In this document: piece after piece, positions 48,801 through 60,642 of the stretch | Layout: each line of letters starts with the position of its first letter | Numbering within the stretch: position 1 is the stretch's first letter | Assembly: GCA_000697665.1 (NCBI GenBank) | Contig: KL197710.1 | Coordinates: 1,051,923-1,115,922, forward strand | Direction of reading: 5' to 3' | DNA: 64,000 nucleotides | Source of the DNA: Jaapia argillacea MUCL 33604 | Lineage: Eukaryota > Basidiomycota > Agaricomycetes > Jaapiales > Jaapiaceae | Translations under genes and position numbers: made by a program | Notes under the pieces: generated by a model | Database searches by the model: none | What the model saw: the letters and a program-made list of their open reading frames with translations, nothing else | What the model was told of the DNA's origin: nothing

Positions 48801-51705
48801 CTGTCATATCTCCCGCGTCGAAAACTTCCAGATCTCGAATGAGCGCGCAAGCTTCCACAACTGCTTCATATCGCTTTTCATCATATCCATGAGCTGAGCC
48901 AAAGAGAATATTTGAGCGGATGGTAGCGTTCTCCAGCCCTTGGTTGATTTCAGTACAAGCACAGATTATGATCCGTTGACACTAACAGGCGTTCTGGGCG
49001 CAGTACGCAACTTGATGATGTCTCTTATCGATATGGACTTCGCCAGAAATACAAGACAATTCTATGAGAGTCGGTCAGTGGTGGTGTCCAGGAACGAATG
49101 GACGGATGAACCTCCTAAAAGGGCTCCTAGAAGGGCGCTTTTGCCCGACCCGGTTGCGCCGCTGACCAAGGTAAGGGTGCCTTTCGGAAATCGAATATCT
49201 AGCGGTCCCAGCTGGAATCGTGCGGACGACGGCGTTGACTCCGGTATCCCATGCCATTCGAATACTCCCTCCGTAAATCCAATTTCTGCACCTGGTGGGG
49301 GTTCAGCACCAGCGACATCTTCGGATTGTTTCACAGACGAAGCCCAAACAGGGACTTCAGGTTCGGCGAGATATTGCTGGATACGCTGCATAGAAACGTA
49401 CGCTAAGAGATGTGAACCACGGTATTTTCGACGTCCGAAGCAAATCTTACCTACCATGTAGAAAAGCGAAGAACTGGCCTGGGAGAGACGACATGGGTTC
49501 TTGAAGTTGAGAGAACAGGGCGATTGACGTGAAGGCCTTAGAGACGGTTAACCGTTGGCCCGCCACGAGAGTATAAAACAAGAATGAGGTTAATGCTGTA
49601 GCTGAGGGGATCCAGGTCCTATTGGGAGAGTTATATGAGTGACCAGGGGGCAGTTACTGATGCTTCACGTACCAGATAAATGCGATGGCAGTGTCAACGA
49701 TGTTTTCCTTAACCCGCCAATTCAGTTCTCTTTCTCTTGATTTCCGAACTTTGCTCGCCCAAAAGTTTTCTAAAGTTTTGAACTGTGAGTTTTCATCGAA
49801 GAAGAAAACGACAAGTCTCACCCCAGCCATAGAACTTCAAGAATCGGATGTTTTGCAATAACTCATTTGCCACGTTCATCCGGGCATCTTTGGCTTTCCA
49901 AGAATTTCTGGTGACCTATAACAAGAGTTAGATCAGTTTGAAAGGCAGATAAGGTGCAGAACCCACATAGATATTGTACTTTGCTAGAGGATAGTTAAGG
50001 GTGTACGCAACGATGACGATGACAACGCCAGAAAACGCGCTCCAACCCAGGATGCTGTTCGCAAAGAATTTAGCATTAATAACAAGTGCAAAGGAAGTGT
50101 TTAGAATCACTTGTAGAGGAAGACGAGTGCTATCACAAGTCTGATGGGTGCAGCGAAGATCTTCGAAAAGTCCCAGAAGCGCTGGGATATGGCGTACGTG
50201 TCGCCCCTAGGTTCATCGTCATGGATAGGAAAATAGGCGGATGAACGAAGGAAGGAGCGCACTGCATCAGGTTGACAACTTTCCCCAAATCGGCACCCTC
50301 TTCCGAGTTCTCATCGTGATCATGGTCAGCTTTACCACTGACATCTCTTCTCTTCAAAGCCTTGTAGTGGATAGCACAGAACAGTTGACCACGTGTTCTC
50401 TCATAGCATCTCCGTGTATGCCAATTCTGGAAAATATCGACCTGTGCGAAGGATAAGTTGGCCACAAACGCGATAAACGCATATTTGTAGGCTGTTCTCC
50501 TTGATTCAGGTGTTGGATCCGCCAGTGCCGACAAGATCTGCTGGAGAGCAAATGGAGGAACAAAGCCTGGGGGCATGGGAAATTGAATACACGCCGGAGA
50601 AAAGATAGAGAGAGAAGTAGTACCTATAATTGCTCCCCATAGCTCGAACACAATATCGAGTATCAGATCTAACGAGTTCGATACCAAGAGGAAACGAAGG
50701 AGAGAATGGGTCGGATATCTAATGGACTGATTGGATGGAGACAGCAAGTGCAGAAAGTGAGATACTAACCGAGATTGATACTCCAAGTACTTAGAGAATA
50801 TGTTTTTGTGCTTGAAGTACGGCGATAACATCCAAACATCGCTATCTTGCAGCGTTCGTGACGTTGCCACGTCGAATATTGGTTCCACAAATGTACCAGT
50901 ACACCACGACCACAAGTTTGCACTGTCTTCAGGACATGAAAAAGATCTGGAGGGGATCTGGAGCTGAAATGAGAATGTAATCTGGGCAGTGATGTTGATG
51001 ACGAACGTCCGTCGGGCCTGCGACATTGTCTGCAGGAGGCTGAGCTTGAACTGGTAATGTCCCGGATATCCACACAAGAAGGGATGAGACTGAAAGATCC
51101 AACAGAACCAGGGTGACGTTTGCTCCACTGGGGTACTCAGTTGTGGTATACATTGACACCAGATTTAGGAATGCGAGGCCGCCATGAAGGGTCCAAAATG
51201 TTATGAGAATGTAGGGAGGCGTCGTTGGGGCCTTCATTAAGACGACTAGAGTGGCGTATCCCTAGAAAGGTCATCAGAAGAGACAGTACGTTGATCAAAA
51301 CCAAACGTACCCAAGAAAGTATTGCAACAACTCCATGCATTCTTGCCTCGCTATCTCCCGCAAGAAGAGAGAAGGACGAATAGCCCATCCATCCAATACA
51401 CTCCAGAAAAGACAGAGCAACTAACGTCCGGGCCTTCCACACAGGAACTGGCGTCGGTTCAGGTACATCTCCACTGAAGTCGTCGATAGTCAGGAAGTTG
51501 CGGAAAGGGCAGGTCAACAGGTCTAAAGTGGCGCGAATACTCTTGGGTATGTCGATGGCGAGTATCAGGTCGAGTAAAATAGCCGCGAGTATCACGGATC
51601 CCTGTAGAATAATCCCAAGAATGTTTGGTGTGACCTGCGAAGGCAATACTCGATCATCAGCAACGCCCAGGTGATAACTCGGATAGAACTCACATCCAGC
51701 GCCAT
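45837..51705 (-). CDS. ABC transporter, ABCC/MRP full-length type
   Basis: This is a full ABCC exporter with an N-terminal TMD0-like helical block. The first exon is 12 nt (MALD, start 51705), spliced to [23 protein letters not shown]1 contains Walker [12 protein letters not shown], signature [15 protein letters not shown] and Walker B ILLDDPLAAVD; the post-Walker-B residue is Asp instead of the catalytic Glu, as usual in ABCC NBD1. TMD2 includes [23 protein letters not shown]2 has Walker A GRTGSGKSTL, signature variant [16 protein letters not shown], Walker [13 protein letters not shown] and H-loop [10 protein letters not shown]. The end RSRASSSSS is Ser-rich. The group exports glutathione conjugates, bile-acid-like compounds or drugs, usually from vacuolar or plasma membrane; the substrate cannot be set here. 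There are many introns, and the first TMD is assembled from small exons with less certain junctions. Confidence 0.88.
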
Positions 51706-52381
51706 CTTTGGCGTAAAGTGCTCCTGGGAGAGTGAACAAGTGCAAGTTATGGCGTGGCGCCGGGTGTTTGCAGCGCACAATTTCCCATCGCTGGAAGTTG
51801 GATTTCCGGCAACCTCACGGTAAACTCGCTTGAGAAGCGTGATTTGTGACGGTCACGGCGGTTTGGTCATTTCCGAGTCGCAAGTAAAGGAGGATCGAAG
51901 GCGAATGTCTCCATTCCCCATGAAGCTCTCATATTAGGCGTACCACGTAGTGAGATAGCGCAAAGCAGGCGACGCAGTAGCCTCGGAATCGACGGAAGGG
52001 GACCAAGTCGCCGTGATACTATCGCCCAGCGCGGAGGTTGATTGACGACAGCTTCAAGTTGACGAGGAAAGTCTTGTTTCTCCAGCGCAGGGAGTCACGG
52101 AAATAATGAAGACAAAAGTGATGATCCCCTCAGGCTTTCCCCTTTCTACAGAGATGAACTTCGAAATCATAGTACCGTAGCCTTCTTCTTCGTGAGGCTT
52201 AAAAACCAAATGGATCCGAATTCAAGTGTACATAAACTTGCGAAGACCATATTCAGCAGTCTGGTCCTCGACTGTCAAAATTGATATCCAGATATATTTG
52301 CCCCCTCCATGGAAGCACCTATGCCAGTCTGGCAGAGAAGCTGGGGTTAGGGTTTGCGATCAAAGCCTGTCCCATCAGAAG
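51706..52381. other. Intergenic between ABCC gene and GNL1
   Basis: Upstream region of the ABC transporter and 3' UTR of GNL1. Frames open on the plus strand beyond 52226 are antisense to GNL1. Nothing else is recognised. Confidence 0.4.
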
Positions 52382-54715
52382 TTACCCCTCCTCAGAACTG
52401 TGTCCACCATCCTCATCATCGATAACAAGAGCCCCAAACCTCCCGATCCCACCCAAACGGGACTCTTCCTCCTCCTCCTCTTCCTCAGATGTATCAATCT
52501 CCAAGCGGCCAGGCGTATCCCAGCGGACCCGTCGGGCGCTCTTTTGACCTGTCTCAGCTTCAATCTCCGCTTCTTTCTCTTCCTCACTATCGGTCGATTC
52601 CTCGCTCTCCTCTTCTTCAACAGCCCCCCTAGGATCCACCAGTCCAATTCCAGCTCCTGGAGGAGCGTTGCGCTCGATGTCGTCTCCATCAGTCCCGGGG
52701 GGCCAGAAGGCCCATCGAATTTTCCCCTCGGCAAGAGCACGGAGAACTAGTGAAAGATGATTCAAGTCACAACAGACCTTAACCTTAATAAGCTTGGATA
52801 CTCACTCGCGTTTCCGGCCCTCATTATATCAGGACGCCCAGCCTTTGCAGTAACCCAACCTTTCTGATTTGCGTATGCAGTCAAAATATCCATAGCGGTC
52901 CACGCTAACCCCTTCTCATTCGGAGGAGTCGTTGGCTTCATCCCATCTCTCCAAGTCCTCTTGTCTTCCACCGGCGGTGAAGATAACGAAGGATGGGGTA
53001 GTTTGAGGATTTGCTCCAGTGGGAGGAGCTTGGCGATGTATAGGATGCAGGATGGAATTGAGGGGATGAGGGAGATGGGTAGTATACCGGTCAGAACCTA
53101 AAATGTTACTGGTAAGTCTGTGAGCTGAGTCTGACCCCATCGTACACACCTGCATCTCCATCGGCACTAGACTTGGCAAGACAAGACCCGGGCAATCAAC
53201 AAGGCGAACTTCCGGAGTCCAGAAGAGTGTTTGAAAGTGTTTTGTCTGAATAAATGTTAAACCATGAGTAGATGTTGGCTTGGCGGGCTGCGTACTTACT
53301 TTTCCTGGCGTCTTGGATGCTCGTACTCTGGACTCGCCGAATAAGGCATTTAGCAACGAAGACTTGCCAACGTTTGGCTGCCCTGTTACGACAAATATAT
53401 CAAGTAATGGTACGGTTGGTGATACTGAACAACCTACCGATTAAACCAACAGTGAGATATTCAGGTTCAGCTTCGTCGCCCTCGTTACCTTCGGGCGTCC
53501 CCTCTGGACGATTGTCCGCGCGAGAGGCCTCCTGAGTCGGGATAGGTCCATTAAATGAACTCGGGCCGTCTTTAAGAACAGCTTCCCAATTGATCTCTCT
53601 CTTTACCGGAGGCCTCCACGTCTTCAACTTGTCCTCGTCACCTTTGACCTTTTCGGGTGGCTCCAAGAGTTCCCCGTGCACTTGTCTCAAAGCTTGAGCC
53701 AAACTCTCCCTCGAAGTACGAGGCAAACAAGGTTTGAAAACCTTTCGCTTCCCCTCCGGTTGTCCCTCTGTAGGATCTGCATAATACGACTCGACCTGAA
53801 CGATCTTGACTTCGGGGTATGTAGCGATCAAGTATCGCTGCCACGCGTCTGCACGGACAGGCCCTGATAGGTCAACCTTGGTGAGGACGAGGATAACCTT
53901 CTTGGCCTTAGACTTGGGAGTGTTCGAAGACGAGTAATAGGAGAGGTAAGATGCCAAGGATTTTGGAAAATGGATGAGAGGACAACGAGAATCGAGGAGA
54001 ATCAAAAGTATCTGGGATAACTCGGTGACACGCCATCTATGAGGCTGATGTGAGATATTTAGCCAGGTTACAAGCCACTCTGATACAACAGAGAACAGAT
54101 TGATATTTCATCCAATACTCACAATTGACGCCAGACTTCGAGATTGCGCTCGAACACTGTGGGTGAACGAGGCATCTTTAACTCTTCGGCGACAGGGATA
54201 TCTTTGGGATTTGCATCTTTTCCCTCATCAGGATCGCCAGGATCGCGCCAACCTTCAACGACATCATCCATCTGCTGAAGCCACTTAGCAAACAGCCCCT
54301 CCTCGTTCTTCTCGACCTCCTTCTTCGTCATATCGTACCTCCACTTCGGCCTCCTCATGCAAGTCAATTGATCCTCTTTCAAACCCCCATCATCGGCACG
54401 AAAATCGGGAAAGATCGCAGCCTCTGGTGGTACAGGCCTTTCGAGTACGACATTGGCTGCCAGTACCTTTGTCTCGGCCAGGAACTGAGGAGATAGTTTT
54501 ATGAAAGACGATCGCAGGCGTTTGGCAGACTCGATTGCACGAAGATCTGATTGTGATCTATCTGGACCAATCGTCGAGCCTGTTGGTCCTCTCCTCGGCT
54601 TTCGATGAGGCCGTTTGGTTGGCTCTGGCGCGGGTGCGTCCCCGCGCTTGATCGCTCGTTTCAATTGCAACTCTGCCTTGTGCTGCTTTGCAGACGCAGG
54701 TTTGCGGCGAGGCAT
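52382..54715 (-). CDS. GNL1: GNL1-type circularly permuted GTPase
   Basis: This is a YRG-family GTPase with permuted motifs: G4 (LTKVDL) precedes G1 (GLIGQPNVGKSSLLN), and G3 (DCPGL) follows. The start MPRRKPASAKQHKAELQLKR mirrors human GNL1 (MPRKKPFSVKQ), as do RPKWRYDMTKKEVEKNEEGL, VFERNLEVWRQLWRVTELSQ, ILLILLDSRCPLIHFPKSLA, RASKTPGKTKHFQTLFWTPE and MEMQVLTGILPISLI. The C-terminal helical domain has MDILTAYANQKGWVTAKAGR, PDIMRAGNAILRALAEGKIR then WAFWPPG. The tail is a long D/E/S-rich stretch with an E-run, also as in GNL1. It is related to Lsg1 and Nog2, which act in large-subunit ribosome assembly; GNL1's own role is less defined. About five introns. Confidence 0.9.
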
Positions 54716-55008
54716 TGTGTTTCGTCAAGTAATACCGCGGTGACGACTGTGAAGGTAGCAGAGTAAATCAAAATGAAGCAAAGTTTGGCATCATCCGCCT
54801 GGCGTAAGATGGATTCATAAGGCTCGCCTCCTTCCTAACTAGGTGTAAGTGGCTGACGAATGGGTCATTTTGTCTTACGTTCCACTATCGCGTCCACAAT
54901 TGCTGACTCTGCTACTGCGATTCCGCCATTTGCGGGAAAAGTACACTTTGACAACGCCGTTAAAGGGTCCAATATGCATGCTATAAAACTTCACCAATTT
55001 CCCCCTTC
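54716..55008. promoter_or_regulatory. Shared divergent upstream region (GNL1 / AIFM2-like)
   Basis: 293 bp between divergent start codons. A TATAAAA at 54982-54988 faces the AIFM2-like gene. Confidence 0.4.
54982..54988 (+). promoter_or_regulatory. TATA box upstream of AIFM2-like gene
   Basis: TATAAAA lies only about 21 bp before the first ATG (55009) and about 117 bp before the second in-frame ATG (55105), so many transcripts may begin below the first ATG. Confidence 0.45.
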
Positions 55009-56453
55009 ATGGATATCTCCAACACCACACTTTCAGTTTCCCTCACCTCCGCTGCAGTCCTCCTCCCAGCCCTAGCTCTTTCATACTTCGCTTTCAATAG
55101 GACCATGTCTTCAACGAAAAAAATCGACGGGAAGAAGCAGACCATTGTCATCGTTGGCGGTGGCGCCTCAGGCACTGCTCTCGCTCGCACTCTCTCCGGC
55201 AAATTAGACCCAGCACATTACAATATCGTCCTCATCACCTCTCGTCCCCGCTATGTTTTCCTCGTCGCCAGTCTCCGTCTAGTCGTTGACGAGAATATGC
55301 CCACAATTGACGTGTTGACGCCCTATGATAGGCTCTTCGTCAAGGGCAACGGAACCTTGAAAGTCGGCACCGTGGCTGGCATCGAGGAGTCCAAAGAGGG
55401 CAAGGGTGGTTGGGTTGTGCTTGAGGACGGGGAGAAGGTAGCCTATGATGCCCTCGTCCTCGCCACAGGCAACATTTGGGAGGGTCCTTTGGCTTTCCCT
55501 GACGGTGCAGAAGAACTGGACGAGCATGTCTCATCCTGGAGGAAGAAGTTCCACGACGCCAAACATGTCGTGATTGGAGGCGGTGGAGCAGTTGGCCTTG
55601 GTAAGCATTGCTGTTCCTTCCTCATCGGGAACGTCGTCTCATCCTCGATACAGAACTCGCCGGAGAGATCAAGGACATCTATCCCGTATGTATCCCATCG
55701 TACCATTGCTTCTTGAAGTGACTGCTAATGCTCTCCTCCAGAACAAGAAAGTCACCATCGTCCAAGGCGACAGGCTGCTTGTGAATGACACTTATCCCGA
55801 AAAGTGGCGCAGAGACGTCGAGCGCCGGGCCCGTGCACGAGGCATTGATATCATCCTCGACGACTACATCGACGGTGTTCCCCAGCCCGGAGCACCTGTC
55901 ACGACTCGCAAAGGCACGACACTGGATGCCGATCTTGTCGTAAGTCGTTCCACTCCTCTCGTCTCTATCCATGTTTATCGAGCCGGCTTCTAGGTCCCCG
56001 CTCGTGGTGGTCGCCCAAACACTTCTTTCGTGACCACACTCTCCCCGTCACCCCTTACGGACCGTGGATTCGTGAGAGTTGACCCCACTCTCCAAGTTCA
56101 GGGCCACCCTTCGATCTTCGCAACCGGTGATATCCTCGACTGGCCCGAGATCAAACAAATTGCCAAGACTTATACCCAAGTCCCCATCATCGTTGAGAAC
56201 CTTTTGGCGTATCTTGACGGTAAGACTGGAAAGAAAATCTACAAGGGCAACCCCGAGATGATCGTCATCACCAATGGAAGGGTGAGTCTAACCCCACCAC
56301 TTCTCATTCACACCGTCTAATGTCTTCGTGTAGAATGGGGGCGCAGGGTACATCGGGCTACTGTGGGGCATTACTATCGGAGACTGGCTGTCCAAGACGT
56401 TGAAGTCGAAGGAGCTCTTCGTTTCGAAGTCAAAGGGGGGGCTTGGGTACTGA
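55009..56453 (+). CDS. AIFM2/FSP1-like FAD-dependent NAD(P)H oxidoreductase
   Basis: This is a pyridine-nucleotide-disulfide-type flavoprotein of the AMID/FSP1 branch, single-electron or quinone-reducing by family. An N-terminal hydrophobic anchor (SLTSAAVLLPALALSYFAF) precedes the FAD-binding TIVIVGGGASGTALARTL. ALVLATGNIWEGPLAFP is the second FAD contact; the NAD(P) motif HVVIGGGGAVGLELAGEIKD is formed across an intron. GRPNTSFV and the ATG/D box QGHPSIFATGDILDWPE follow, then TYTQVPIIVENLLAYLDGK. The end is GDWLSKTLKSKELFVSK and GGLGY. Four exons are joined by short introns. The in-frame ATG at 55105 (MSSTKKIDGKK) would give a form without the anchor. A decayed copy of its 3' part lies about 1.1 kb downstream. 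Confidence 0.88.
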
Positions 56454-57000
56454 TTCGGTTCTGGTTTTGACGATCTCATTTCTTGTTTCGTGGTCTTGGA
56501 GGGACTGTATGCGCCATGTTATTGTATTCGCCCATTACCGTACTGTTCTGAGGTTTAATCTATACCCACCATGAGGGCATTATTACCATCACAACACATC
56601 GAGTATCGAGTTTGCGGATGAGTGCATCGGAATGACTTTGGCCCGGTCGTGATATATGCATTCGAATTCATGGATGCTTGATTCCTTTTACAACCCTAGC
56701 TGGATGCAGGTACTTATAATTACCAAAGCATCGGGCGCCCTCCGACAAAAACCAGAACAGTCTCATCGAAGGGTGTCTCAGCACTAGTAGTTGTGGACGT
56801 CAATGAAAAAAAGCCAGGTACACAAGTAGACCAGTCCAGCGGGTGCTGGATCCCCTGTCTACCTACTAGTACTGGATAGCTCGAGTACATGCACGCGCTA
56901 AACACAGAAAGCGGAGCACCGTGACTAGCCTCTCCGCTATCGGAAGGTCGAAGCTAAGGGCAACACATATATTACGCAAATTGTGGTAATTCGATGAACG
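56454..57000. other. Spacer between AIFM2-like gene and its relic
   Basis: Holds the 3' UTR of the flavoprotein gene and apparently non-duplicated or more diverged sequence. No gene seen. Confidence 0.35.
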
Positions 57001-57680
57001 ATGGACCTGAAGTTAAGATCTCCTACATCGTACCTCAACCAACATCTGCGTGTTTTCTGTGCTTGTCAACCGAATCTGCCGTTTCACAAAACCGTTGTTC
57101 AGATGCGGATTGCTGCCGACCTCCTCATAAACCTCCCACTCTCACCTGCCCTGTCGGCCACCATCTTCGACGATGACACCAAATGTTCTTTTACTGAGAA
57201 AGGTTTCGGGAAAGTTGACCTGGCCTTGCGAGGCCACCCATACGATCTGCACAGTTGGTTGTATCCCCGGCTCCGTGGCCCAAAGTCAAGGAAATCCCCA
57301 AGATCCCCGCCTGGTCACGGTGGGAAATCTCCCGGAATACATTTCCAGGAGGGGCAGTCCTACGATGATCGTCATCATCATGAGCGGAGGGTACTATCAA
57401 TGATTTTGTCTCATCTCTTCCCGCAAAAACGAGGTCGTTGGCCTGATGTAGGCATTCGGCAGCCGATTGGCTTGGAGATGGGGTCTCGAAAGACCTTGAA
57501 GACCAAGAACCTTTTGGTTTCGAGGGCATGGAGTCTGCCAACTACCGATTTGAATCCGGCCTTGATGGTTTGGATCTTCTTTTCCTGGTTAAGGATTGCG
57601 GAGGAACTGTACTTACGGGACGTGTGTTATTGCCCCGTTACCATGGTATTTCAAGACTGATTTGTACCCACCTTGAGGGA
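57001..57680 (+). pseudogene. Decayed tandem copy of the AIFM2-like gene's 3' part
   Basis: A series of collinear matches to 56030-56580 runs through this stretch. gatgatcgtcatca occurs at 56257 and 57364; near 57491-57530 the text agaccttgaagaccaagaac / ggtttcgag parallels agacgttgaagtcgaaggag / gtttcgaag at about 56395-56425. GGTTTCGGGAAAGTTGACC at about 57203 parallels GGATTCGTGAGAGTTGACC at about 56068, and ggccaccc then cgatct recurs in both. Similarity runs past the stop codon into the 3' UTR (tacccacc.tgaggg near 56561 and 57665) and spans the last intron's position, so this is a DNA duplication, not a retrocopy. The flavoprotein frame is lost; a 219-codon frame in the copy is a by-product. 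Confidence 0.7.
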
Positions 57681-58099
57681 CGAGCACTGGCAGAAAAACA
57701 GTGAACGTTTGAACCATCAGCCGTCGGCCCCCTCCACTCCCTGTAAGGAAGTTGAGAGAAGCCAAGTTTTTGATGTACGGCAGAACAGGGCAGAACGTCA
57801 CCAAATACAAGCGACCGGATAGATGAGGCATGTCGTTGTGAAGAAACAAGGAAGGTTCAAACCACAACGACCAGGTTTGGCTGTTGGCTTGCACCATCTG
57901 GGCCATCTGATTGAACGATAGAATTGAACCACATGGATCTGGGACGACGTCGGTTGCGATCGACTTGTGCTCCAGAGACGTTCAAAGGGAAGAAGCGGAT
58001 GTTTTTGGTTCAAGCCTTCCTCTAGATCTTCTCTCGATTCTTTACACGGGTCTCCCCACCCCATCCCTTTTCTCTTTTTTCCAACAAATTACGGTCTGC
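57681..58099. other. Upstream region of the methyltransferase gene
   Basis: No gene recognised. Pyrimidine-rich just before the start codon (about 58040-58085), common in fungal leaders. Confidence 0.35.
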
Positions 58100-60336
58100 A
58101 TGGTCGCAGGGCCATCCTCGTCGCCTCCACGCAGGAGTACTACCACCTTTTCCAGTTCGATCACTTCGGACTCGGGAATCAGCATGGTGTCCAACACCCC
58201 GCCTTTCGCGTTCGAGACCAGGCGTTTGGGTAGGGCGAAAGAAAACCAATTCACATACAAGTACGGGAAACGACATCATTCCTACGACCCCGAAAAGGCG
58301 CCGTATCCACTCTGCTATGATAAGGAGGTCATCGAACTGTGAGTCAAGCCTATGGGGGTGTTTTCGAACTGACAGTCTTTCCAGCGAAGCTATCGATAAT
58401 TCCTTCTCCGCGTCGGTCAACAAGACCGTAACGATGATTGACTGGAAGGACGATGGGCCCCCAGGCAAATCACTGGATCTTGGGTGTGGGGTCTGTTTTT
58501 CTGCCTTTCTGGTCCATCGTCAGGGTTAACGTGTTTCAAAGGCGGGCTTATGGATAGCAAATGCAGCCAAGGAGTGGCCAAAGTGTCATTTTGTGTGTAT
58601 GTTCCTTCGCTCCGATACAATGCTCGACTAATTTTTCTCCATTGGCAAGGTTGGGTTCGACATGGTGAACGTGCAATTACCTCTCTCCAAACTCGACCCT
58701 ATGATCGGCGACCGTGTAACGTTCGTTCACGGTAACTTGTACGTTACTTCCTTCAAAAATCTCGTTTGCAGTTCACGTATCATCCTTCCGGAAGTTTGAC
58801 AAACCGACTTCCTTTCGACGACGACGAGTTCGATCACGTCCATGTTGCTGGCATTACGCACGGTGTCCCGGAGAACAAAGTGCGTTTCGTAATTACCTGG
58901 GAGTTGGCTATCGCTGACGAGATGCTGTCTTTTCAGTGGCACTTTGTATTTGAGGTCTGTGAATACGCCATATTTGGCTGTTGCCGTCACATCATACCTA
59001 ACCCGTCCACAGGAAATCAACCGCGTCCTCTGCCCGGGAGGTGCAGTTGAAATGGCCATCGAAGGTATTCACATTCTTCCCATTCCTTGGAATCGTATGA
59101 ACGTGTTCTCTCTTCTCAGACATCCACTTTCCCATTCTTCCGAGATGGTTCACATCGCCCTTACGACATCGAATTGGCAGAACGTTATCGGTTCACTATC
59201 CCGACGGCTCCAGACGCCCACCCATTCCCTCACGCTCCCCATCACCGACATACGCTGCATCTCACGACCACGCTCTCCTTGAATTGTTGTATTACTCTAT
59301 TTTTGAAAGTCGATTCATTAACACTAGACCGAGTGGTGCGTCCTATTCTCTCCATACCAGTAAAACGCCTCCTTAAGGTCCTCAAAGCTATTCTGCCAAG
59401 TTATTTCACTGCGGTCTTCCGACAGGTTCGCTCTGCACCTCGCATCAATTTCCCGATGCCCCCACTTCCACCACTACCGCCATTACCCCTGCAAAAATCC
59501 ACATCTGGCTTCTCTGATCCTTCTGCGTGGCTGGGACCTTCAGCACCCCCCACTCGACCATCTTCTATGGTATTCCCTCCCTCTACTTCAACCAATCCGT
59601 CTGAACTTGCTTTGAATACCCCTTCTACCACCGCCCCCACCTCTGACAGCACATCGACGGATTGCGCCACCACTTTCAGTCCATCGTTGTCGCGCGAGTC
59701 ATCAGGTACATCACATCTTTCTCCTTTGTCCATCCCCATGGTTCCCACATCATCTGGGGGAAGCAACACGAAGCGTTCCGCCGTCGATTTCGTTGCTCCT
59801 GAAGATGGTACATCAATTGGACCCACTTCTACACCATGCTTGATCCACAGAGATTCCCTCAATGCTCAAAACGGACGTACCCTTGCAATCCACCTATATC
59901 GAGCTTACAAGGGCGTACTAGCCTGCCAGGAGTCAATGTGGGAGGAACTGAAAGATCGGATACGGAACAAGAGCGATAATCTGAGGGTGCTTGGATGGGA
60001 GGATGACGAGGAACTTGAGGGTCTGGAGTTCAGCAGACAGAAATTTGAACGACTCGTGGACCGGTACCGGAGGTGAGTCCTTCGAACATTTAGTTGTAAA
60101 ACTGCGATCTCTAAATCCCGTATCCCAGTGATATGCAAGCACGTCTTGGCCTTTGGCATTCATTGGAAGAAATGGGATGGATACACCCACCACGAGAAAC
60201 GTTATCCAAGGCAGAATTGATCGAAGAGGAAAGACGACATCAAGCCATGCTGCAAGCTCGGAGATTTGCCACGGAAGATGATGCCGACACCCCTTCGCGT
60301 TCAGCAAGAGTCCTGGTGGGATTCAAGCTGGCATAG
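58100..60336 (+). CDS. SAM-dependent methyltransferase with conserved fungal C-terminal domain
   Basis: The N-terminus MVAGPSSSPPRRSTTTFSSS is Ser-rich, then KENQFTYKYGKRHHSYDPEK and AIDNSFSASVNKTV. The class I SAM motif is DLGCGAGLWIANAAKEWP (motif I, split by an intron), VGFDMVNVQLPL (acidic strand), DRVTFVHGNFL, FDDDEFDHVHVAG (motif IV region) and EEINRVLCPGGAVEMAIED. Next, ILPRWFTSPLRHRIGRTLSV and ALLELLYYSIFESRFINTRP lead across a 55-nt intron (about 59332-59386) to ILPSYFTAVFRQV. A long Pro/Ser/Thr stretch follows, then a conserved-looking end: LYRAYKGVLACQESMWEELK, FERLVDRYR, SDMQARLGLWHSLEEMGWIH, FATEDDADTPSRSARVLVGF. The substrate is unknown. The architecture matches a group of basidiomycete methyltransferases as I recall them, without a named function. 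Confidence 0.8.
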
Positions 60337-60642
60337 CCAAGCTCGTTTGGTTTGGATTTTTGTTGTTCGCTCCTAGTAACGTTTTGTAGCCATTGTAACT
60401 TATCGCCGCATTTCTTCCTCAACCTGCATGGTACACCATCATTTGGATTCGCTAGGTGTAGTCACCGAGAGAACTGAGGATTGCCAGGTCTGAAGTGACT
60501 GGCATGAGCAAAGTTGTGAACAAAAAACGCGGTTCCGGCATTTCCATTTTAGGCCACAGAATTTGATGTTGTCAGCTGTTGTGCAGATTTTTTTGAAAGA
60601 GATTTCGCATCGACAACTGCTGGTTGCTCAACGGCGTCTGCA
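60337..60642. other. Short intergenic region
   Basis: Tandem spacer between the methyltransferase stop and the UTP17 start; no additional feature seen. Confidence 0.4.

Noticed and set aside
51706-51780. ABCC transporter start near 51778
   Set aside because: Those codons are GTG or TTG; ATG at 51705 plus a canonical 56-60 nt intron gives a clean hydrophobic N-terminus.
52226-52750. Plus-strand Ser/Leu-rich protein antisense to GNL1
   Set aside because: It mirrors the acidic E-rich tail of GNL1 on the other strand; there is no independent evidence.
57911-58099. Longer N-terminus for the methyltransferase from 57911
   Set aside because: The added residues look like leader sequence; ATG at 58100 after a pyrimidine-rich tract is preferred.
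59287-59390. Frameshift making the methyltransferase a pseudogene
   Set aside because: A 55-nt intron with GT donor and AG acceptor restores the frame and joins conserved segments.
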